DNA from: Thermoplasmata archaeon
Lineage (GTDB): Archaea; Thermoplasmatota; Thermoplasmata; Thermoplasmatales; Thermoplasmataceae
Length of the DNA stretch: 35,965 nt
NCBI GenBank assembly: GCA_021850505.1
Contig: JAJZLW010000063.1
Span: 1-35,965, forward strand
Reading direction: 5' to 3'
Below, piece by piece: positions 33,049 to 35,965 of the stretch; position 1 is the stretch's first letter, and each line of letters opens with the position of its first letter. Under the pieces are notes generated by a model. It did not search any database. It was not told the origin of the DNA and saw only the letters and a program-made list of their open reading frames with translations. A program made the translations under genes and the position numbers.

Positions 33049-33720
33049 TTATACCAGACCGATCCTGCCTTCGTAAGAACATACAATTTCCGAGATTACA
33101 GTCCAGACGGCTAGTTCTTCATTAAATATTGAGGTTCTTTCGATATCAGGCGGAATGTCTGATCTGTAGTCCCCTTCTGCAAAGCCACCTATGATAATTG
33201 TATAATCCTCGTCGTTTTCAAAGAGGTTCCTTACACCTGAATACCTGCCTCTCGGCGATAATAGAATAATCTTTCCTGAAGAATAATTGGCGATGCATTG
33301 ATTTAGATCTGATTTCCAAATCTTTAGCAATGAATCGTCATTTAGCTTTTTGTCTGAATTTTCAAACAGGTTCTCAATTAAACCGATAAAACGGTTGTAA
33401 GATCTTGGAATCCGAGTCTCCCAATTTACCCCGATGACGAAATCCCCCCTGGTATGAATGTAAAGTCTCATCCTGTTTGATCTATTAAGAATACTCTCCA
33501 ATGCAACTAGGAGTGCCATATGTATTATTTCAGGCCGCCCCCGGCGTTTTGATTCCCCTGGATAGCGTTTGTCTATGGCTGTGTGCATGTAATTTGAGTC
33601 CAATAAGACCTTTGAGATGTCCTTTGACCGCCGCCTGGCATAACTTATACTGTCAGGCTCGTTAAAGAGGTCTTCCGGTACAAACTCAATCTCGGCATCT
33701 GCAATTATAATAGTTAGCAT
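33049..33720 (-). CDS. nep1: Nep1/Emg1-type 16S rRNA pseudouridine N1-methyltransferase
   Basis: This 223-residue SPOUT-class methyltransferase N1-methylates a pseudouridine in helix 35 of 16S rRNA during small-subunit assembly. The family features are an opening strand LTIIIADAEIEFVP and the RNA-binding motif RRGRPEIIHMALLVALES. The late segments IILLSPRGRYSGVRNL, IIIGGFAEGDYRSDI and NEELAVWTVISEIVCSYE form the SAM-binding trefoil knot. Length and end fit Nep1. An AAATAAAACA box about 25 bases upstream of ATG 33720 supports leaderless transcription. It lies beside uS15 on the same strand with its own promoter. Confidence 0.93.
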   Translation of the reverse strand: MLTIIIADAEIEFVPEDLFNEPDSISYARRRSKDISKVLLDSNYMHTAIDKRYPGESKRRGRPEIIHMALLVALESILNRSNRMRLYIHTRGDFVIGVNWETRIPRSYNRFIGLIENLFENSDKKLNDDSLLKIWKSDLNQCIANYSSGKIILLSPRGRYSGVRNLFENDEDYTIIIGGFAEGDYRSDIPPDIERTSIFNEELAVWTVISEIVCSYEGRIGLV

Positions 33721-33737
33721 TAATCCAAATTGATAAG

Positions 33738-33748
33738 TGTTTTATTTC
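33738..33748 (-). promoter_or_regulatory. TATA-like box of nep1
   Basis: AAATAAAACA on the minus strand is centred about 25 bases upstream of ATG 33720. Confidence 0.45.
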
Positions 33749-33799
33749 TGTTTCTGATTAAACATCCAATCTCAAGAGATTGTGATCGTCAAAATAGCC

Positions 33800-33812
33800 A
33801 GAAAATAAATAT
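33800..33812 (+). promoter_or_regulatory. TATA-like box of the SDR gene
   Basis: AAATAAATATT is centred about 32 bases before ATG 33840. A GGTGG at 33831-33835, five bases from the ATG, could be a ribosome-binding site. Confidence 0.45.
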
Positions 33813-33839
33813 TCCATAACGCTTGCATCTGGTGGATTA

Positions 33840-34691
33840 ATGTCTGGATTTAAGTCAAATTTTCTGTCTGGAAAAAATATTTTAATAACGGGCGGGGGCA
33901 CCGGCCTTGGTAGGGAGATGGCAATTACTTTTTCAAAGCTCGGTGCAAGGGTGTCTATTATAAGTCGAAAGAGAGAGGTTCTGGAGCAAACAAGCAGGGA
34001 CATCAGGAAGATGGGTTATGAAGTGGAATATGAGCAGTGTGACGTGCGTTATCCAGATCAGATTGCGAGGGCAGTTGAGAATATCGAGGCAAGAACCGGC
34101 TCCATTAACTCGCTTGTTAACAATGCAGCTGGAAATTTCATAAGCAGAACGGAGGATTTATCCAACAAGGCATTTGATACAGTTATTGCAATAGTACTGC
34201 AGGGAACGGTCTATTTCTCAATGGAAATGGGTAAAAAGTGGATTAAAAGCAACAGCGGAGGTGTGATACTAAACGTCGTAACAACCTACTCATGGACGGG
34301 CTCAGCATACGTTGTACCATCAGCCGTTTCAAAAGCAGGCGTTCTTGCACTTACAAGATCACTGGCAGTAGAATGGGGATCAAGAGGCATAAGAAGCGTT
34401 GCTATAGCACCTGGCCCATTTAAAACAATAGGTGCCTGGAACAACCTTGTGCCAACGGGCGAAATCGAGGAAAGAATGGTATCAAGGAATCCGATGCGCC
34501 GTCTTGGAACCACAGAAGAAATCTCAGAACTGTCTGCGTTTCTAATCTCAGATAATGCATCATACATAAACGGAGAAGTCGTAACCATAGATGGTGGGGA
34601 ATGGCTTGAGGGTGCAGGGGAGTTTAATGCGCTATCTGCTATGCCTGATGAGTTCTGGGAGGCGTTGAAGAGCATGAGATCGAAGAAATGA
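33840..34691 (+). CDS. Short-chain dehydrogenase/reductase, 2,4-dienoyl-CoA reductase-like
   Basis: This 283-residue NAD(P)H-dependent SDR has the cofactor motif TGGGTGLG (17-24), NNAAGNF (94-100) and the SDR C-terminal signature NGEVVTIDGG. The classical catalytic Tyr of YxxxK is replaced by S161 (SAVSK, K165). Y150 lies 15 residues before the Lys and N99 lies 66 before it. As far as I recall, these spacings equal those of Asn148/Tyr199/Ser210/Lys214 in human DECR1, so the active site is of the 2,4-dienoyl-CoA reductase kind. It may reduce unsaturated acyl-CoA from branched or unsaturated fatty acids. There is no beta-oxidation neighbour. It is divergent from nep1 and has its own promoter. 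Confidence 0.85.
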   Translation: MSGFKSNFLSGKNILITGGGTGLGREMAITFSKLGARVSIISRKREVLEQTSRDIRKMGYEVEYEQCDVRYPDQIARAVENIEARTGSINSLVNNAAGNFISRTEDLSNKAFDTVIAIVLQGTVYFSMEMGKKWIKSNSGGVILNVVTTYSWTGSAYVVPSAVSKAGVLALTRSLAVEWGSRGIRSVAIAPGPFKTIGAWNNLVPTGEIEERMVSRNPMRRLGTTEEISELSAFLISDNASYINGEVVTIDGGEWLEGAGEFNALSAMPDEFWEALKSMRSKK

Positions 34692-34791
34692 CTTTGATTT
34701 AAGTGCTCCTGTACTTTTATTGAATATCTCAATCAAACAAATGAGATACACTTTGACATAAAATAGAATCTAAATGTAAATGTATTTTCTA

Positions 34792-35907
34792 TCAACTGCC
34801 CGGGTCAGTCTGCCTATCCATTACTTTTATTGAAGATTTGTGACCACCGAACCCATTCTTCAGCATGAGGATATCAGAAACACAAAGGATTGCTACAATT
34901 AAACCAGAGTTAGAGTCGGTGCTGAAAGGGCCAAAGATACCTAAACCCTGGTATACGACCCAGCTGAACATGGCAAAGAAAAAGGTGAAAATTGGCCCAA
35001 TCCTGTCTGAGAACACCCAGGTTAAAGTGATAAAAATCAAAATCACTGAAAAAATTAGGTTGAATAAAAATGATCTATTATATATAAAAGTCTGAACAAC
35101 AACTGCGAAATTTAAAAAGTTATCCGGGGATGGATATATCTGAAGCGGAATATTATGCCAGAAATTGTTCAATGGCAATACCTGCTCTATAAAAGATATT
35201 ATAAAGACTATAATCATAGAAAATTTGATAATTTTATGTGCGCTATTTTCAGACCTGTAGAGAAGAATTATCAGCAATATGGAAGCGATTGCATAGAAAA
35301 GAACTGAACCCGGAAGTCCTGTGAGAAATGTTGATCCAACTGAGAGAACGCCCCCTAAACCCTCGCCAAAGAACCAAATTCCAATGGACCAGATAATAGC
35401 GATTGCCTGTACCGCAACAAACAACCTCCCATTCTTGACTGCGAGTGTCAACGCACCGACGTATAACTGGACCATCGCTGCTGCGAGATCAATCATCGGC
35501 GGGTTTGTATCCCAGAATTTTATTGCGAATTTTGCAAAAAAAGCGGGTACTGTGCCCATTTGTAAAATCGGGTAAAGAGTATATTGAGCAAAGAGATTAT
35601 TCATTTCAGGCTGTACCTGAAGAATGGCGTCAACTATCCAGAGAACGCCGAAGGAAAGACGGATAAATTTCTGTGGCCTCCTCTCTATAACATTCTTATA
35701 TTTCCTGAATAGAAATAAAGAAGCAGTAATAACCGGAAGCGAGGCAATAACAGTTTCCGCATAAAAAGGATAAAAATCATCTGGGTGTATTACTGGAATG
35801 GAAAGGTAGAATCTGAATTCAAAGTAAAATATCACAGCAAGACCTAAAAAAGAAAGACCGAGTATGGCGAATACACTGTATTTTTGGAACTTTTCCATAT
35901 TATTCAT
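34792..35907 (-). CDS. Polytopic membrane protein, unknown function
   Basis: This 371-residue protein has about ten membrane helices. Starting at ATG 35907 gives an N-terminus MNNMEKFQKYSVFAILGLSF, followed by the first helix. A TATTTAA element centred 30 bases upstream supports this leaderless start. The frame stays open further up, to a GTG at 35964 near the window edge. Notable segments are RLSFGVLWIVDAILQVQPEM and FGEGLGGVLSVGSTFLTGLPGSVLFYA, a pattern seen in uncharacterised membrane proteins of bacteria and archaea. No known transport or enzyme motif is recognised. The C-terminal ~25 residues are hydrophilic. No function is proposed. Confidence 0.7.
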   Translation of the reverse strand: MNNMEKFQKYSVFAILGLSFLGLAVIFYFEFRFYLSIPVIHPDDFYPFYAETVIASLPVITASLFLFRKYKNVIERRPQKFIRLSFGVLWIVDAILQVQPEMNNLFAQYTLYPILQMGTVPAFFAKFAIKFWDTNPPMIDLAAAMVQLYVGALTLAVKNGRLFVAVQAIAIIWSIGIWFFGEGLGGVLSVGSTFLTGLPGSVLFYAIASILLIILLYRSENSAHKIIKFSMIIVFIISFIEQVLPLNNFWHNIPLQIYPSPDNFLNFAVVVQTFIYNRSFLFNLIFSVILIFITLTWVFSDRIGPIFTFFFAMFSWVVYQGLGIFGPFSTDSNSGLIVAILCVSDILMLKNGFGGHKSSIKVMDRQTDPGS

Positions 35908-35931
35908 CAAATCAGAACTTGTCAAAGAAAT

Positions 35932-35941
35932 CGTATTTAAT
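35932..35941 (-). promoter_or_regulatory. TATA-like box of the last membrane-protein gene
   Basis: TTAAATA on the minus strand is centred about 30 bases upstream of ATG 35907 and decides the start in favour of that ATG. Confidence 0.45.
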
Positions 35942-35965
35942 GATTTTAATTGATCGTGATCCACC

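Noticed and set aside
34286..34732. Minus-strand frame of 148 codons opposite the SDR
   Set aside because: It is a shadow of the SDR gene without its own promoter or domain.

Overview
The window looks like a chromosomal segment of a wall-less, peptide-scavenging euryarchaeon of the order Thermoplasmatales (Thermoplasma/Ferroplasma/Cuniculiplasma type; the genus cannot be fixed from this sequence). The evidence is archaeal uS15, Nep1, archaeal PheS, archaeal RecJ-like DHH nuclease and an AglB/STT3 oligosaccharyltransferase. TATA-like boxes also lie about 24-30 bases upstream of many start codons, which suggests leaderless mRNAs, and several genes start with TTG. The base composition is AT-rich and coding density is high, with many 4-8 base gene overlaps.

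Region 1 (1-6464) is peptide and amino-acid metabolism. It holds a truncated S9-type acylaminoacyl peptidase, an M20 metallopeptidase, an N-succinylamino-acid-racemase-like enolase-superfamily protein and, divergently, a GNAT acyltransferase. Together they resemble the known bacterial D-to-L amino acid conversion route (N-succinylation, racemisation, desuccinylation). A metallo-beta-lactamase-fold hydrolase, a cytosolic HtrA-type protease, an HxlR regulator and a 47-residue HIT-type zinc-finger protein follow.

Region 2 (6454-10540) holds pheS and a three-gene ABC export operon whose first gene encodes a membrane-anchored surface protein dense in N-glycosylation sequons.

Region 3 (10804-30417) is a surface-glycan and N-glycosylation locus. 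It contains a cytosolic GT2-like protein, a dolichol-phosphate-sugar synthase with a GtrA domain, a second GtrA-like frame without a normal start codon, three large polytopic membrane proteins of GT-C type (one DUF2079), GmhA, and a 2089-residue AglB with the WWDYG motif. The AglB carries an approximately 1150-residue extracytoplasmic tail of beta-rich repeats and is coupled to a small membrane-anchored partner. Four DNA-binding regulators are interspersed: a tandem pair in an operon with a GT-C protein, a small winged-helix protein, and an HTH fused to a periplasmic-binding-protein-like domain. In outline, DPM synthase loads a lipid-linked sugar, GtrA-like proteins may help flip it, GT-C enzymes add sugars outside, and AglB transfers the glycan to sequons.

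Region 4 (30419-33720) is information processing: a RuvC/RNase H-fold protein, RecJ-like nuclease, uS15 and Nep1. Region 5 (33840-35965) holds a 2,4-dienoyl-CoA-reductase-like SDR and a polytopic membrane protein of unknown function.

I found no tRNA, rRNA, CRISPR array or insertion sequence. No stretch longer than 300 bases lacks a gene; the two largest gaps (10541-10803 and 23092-23374) are described.
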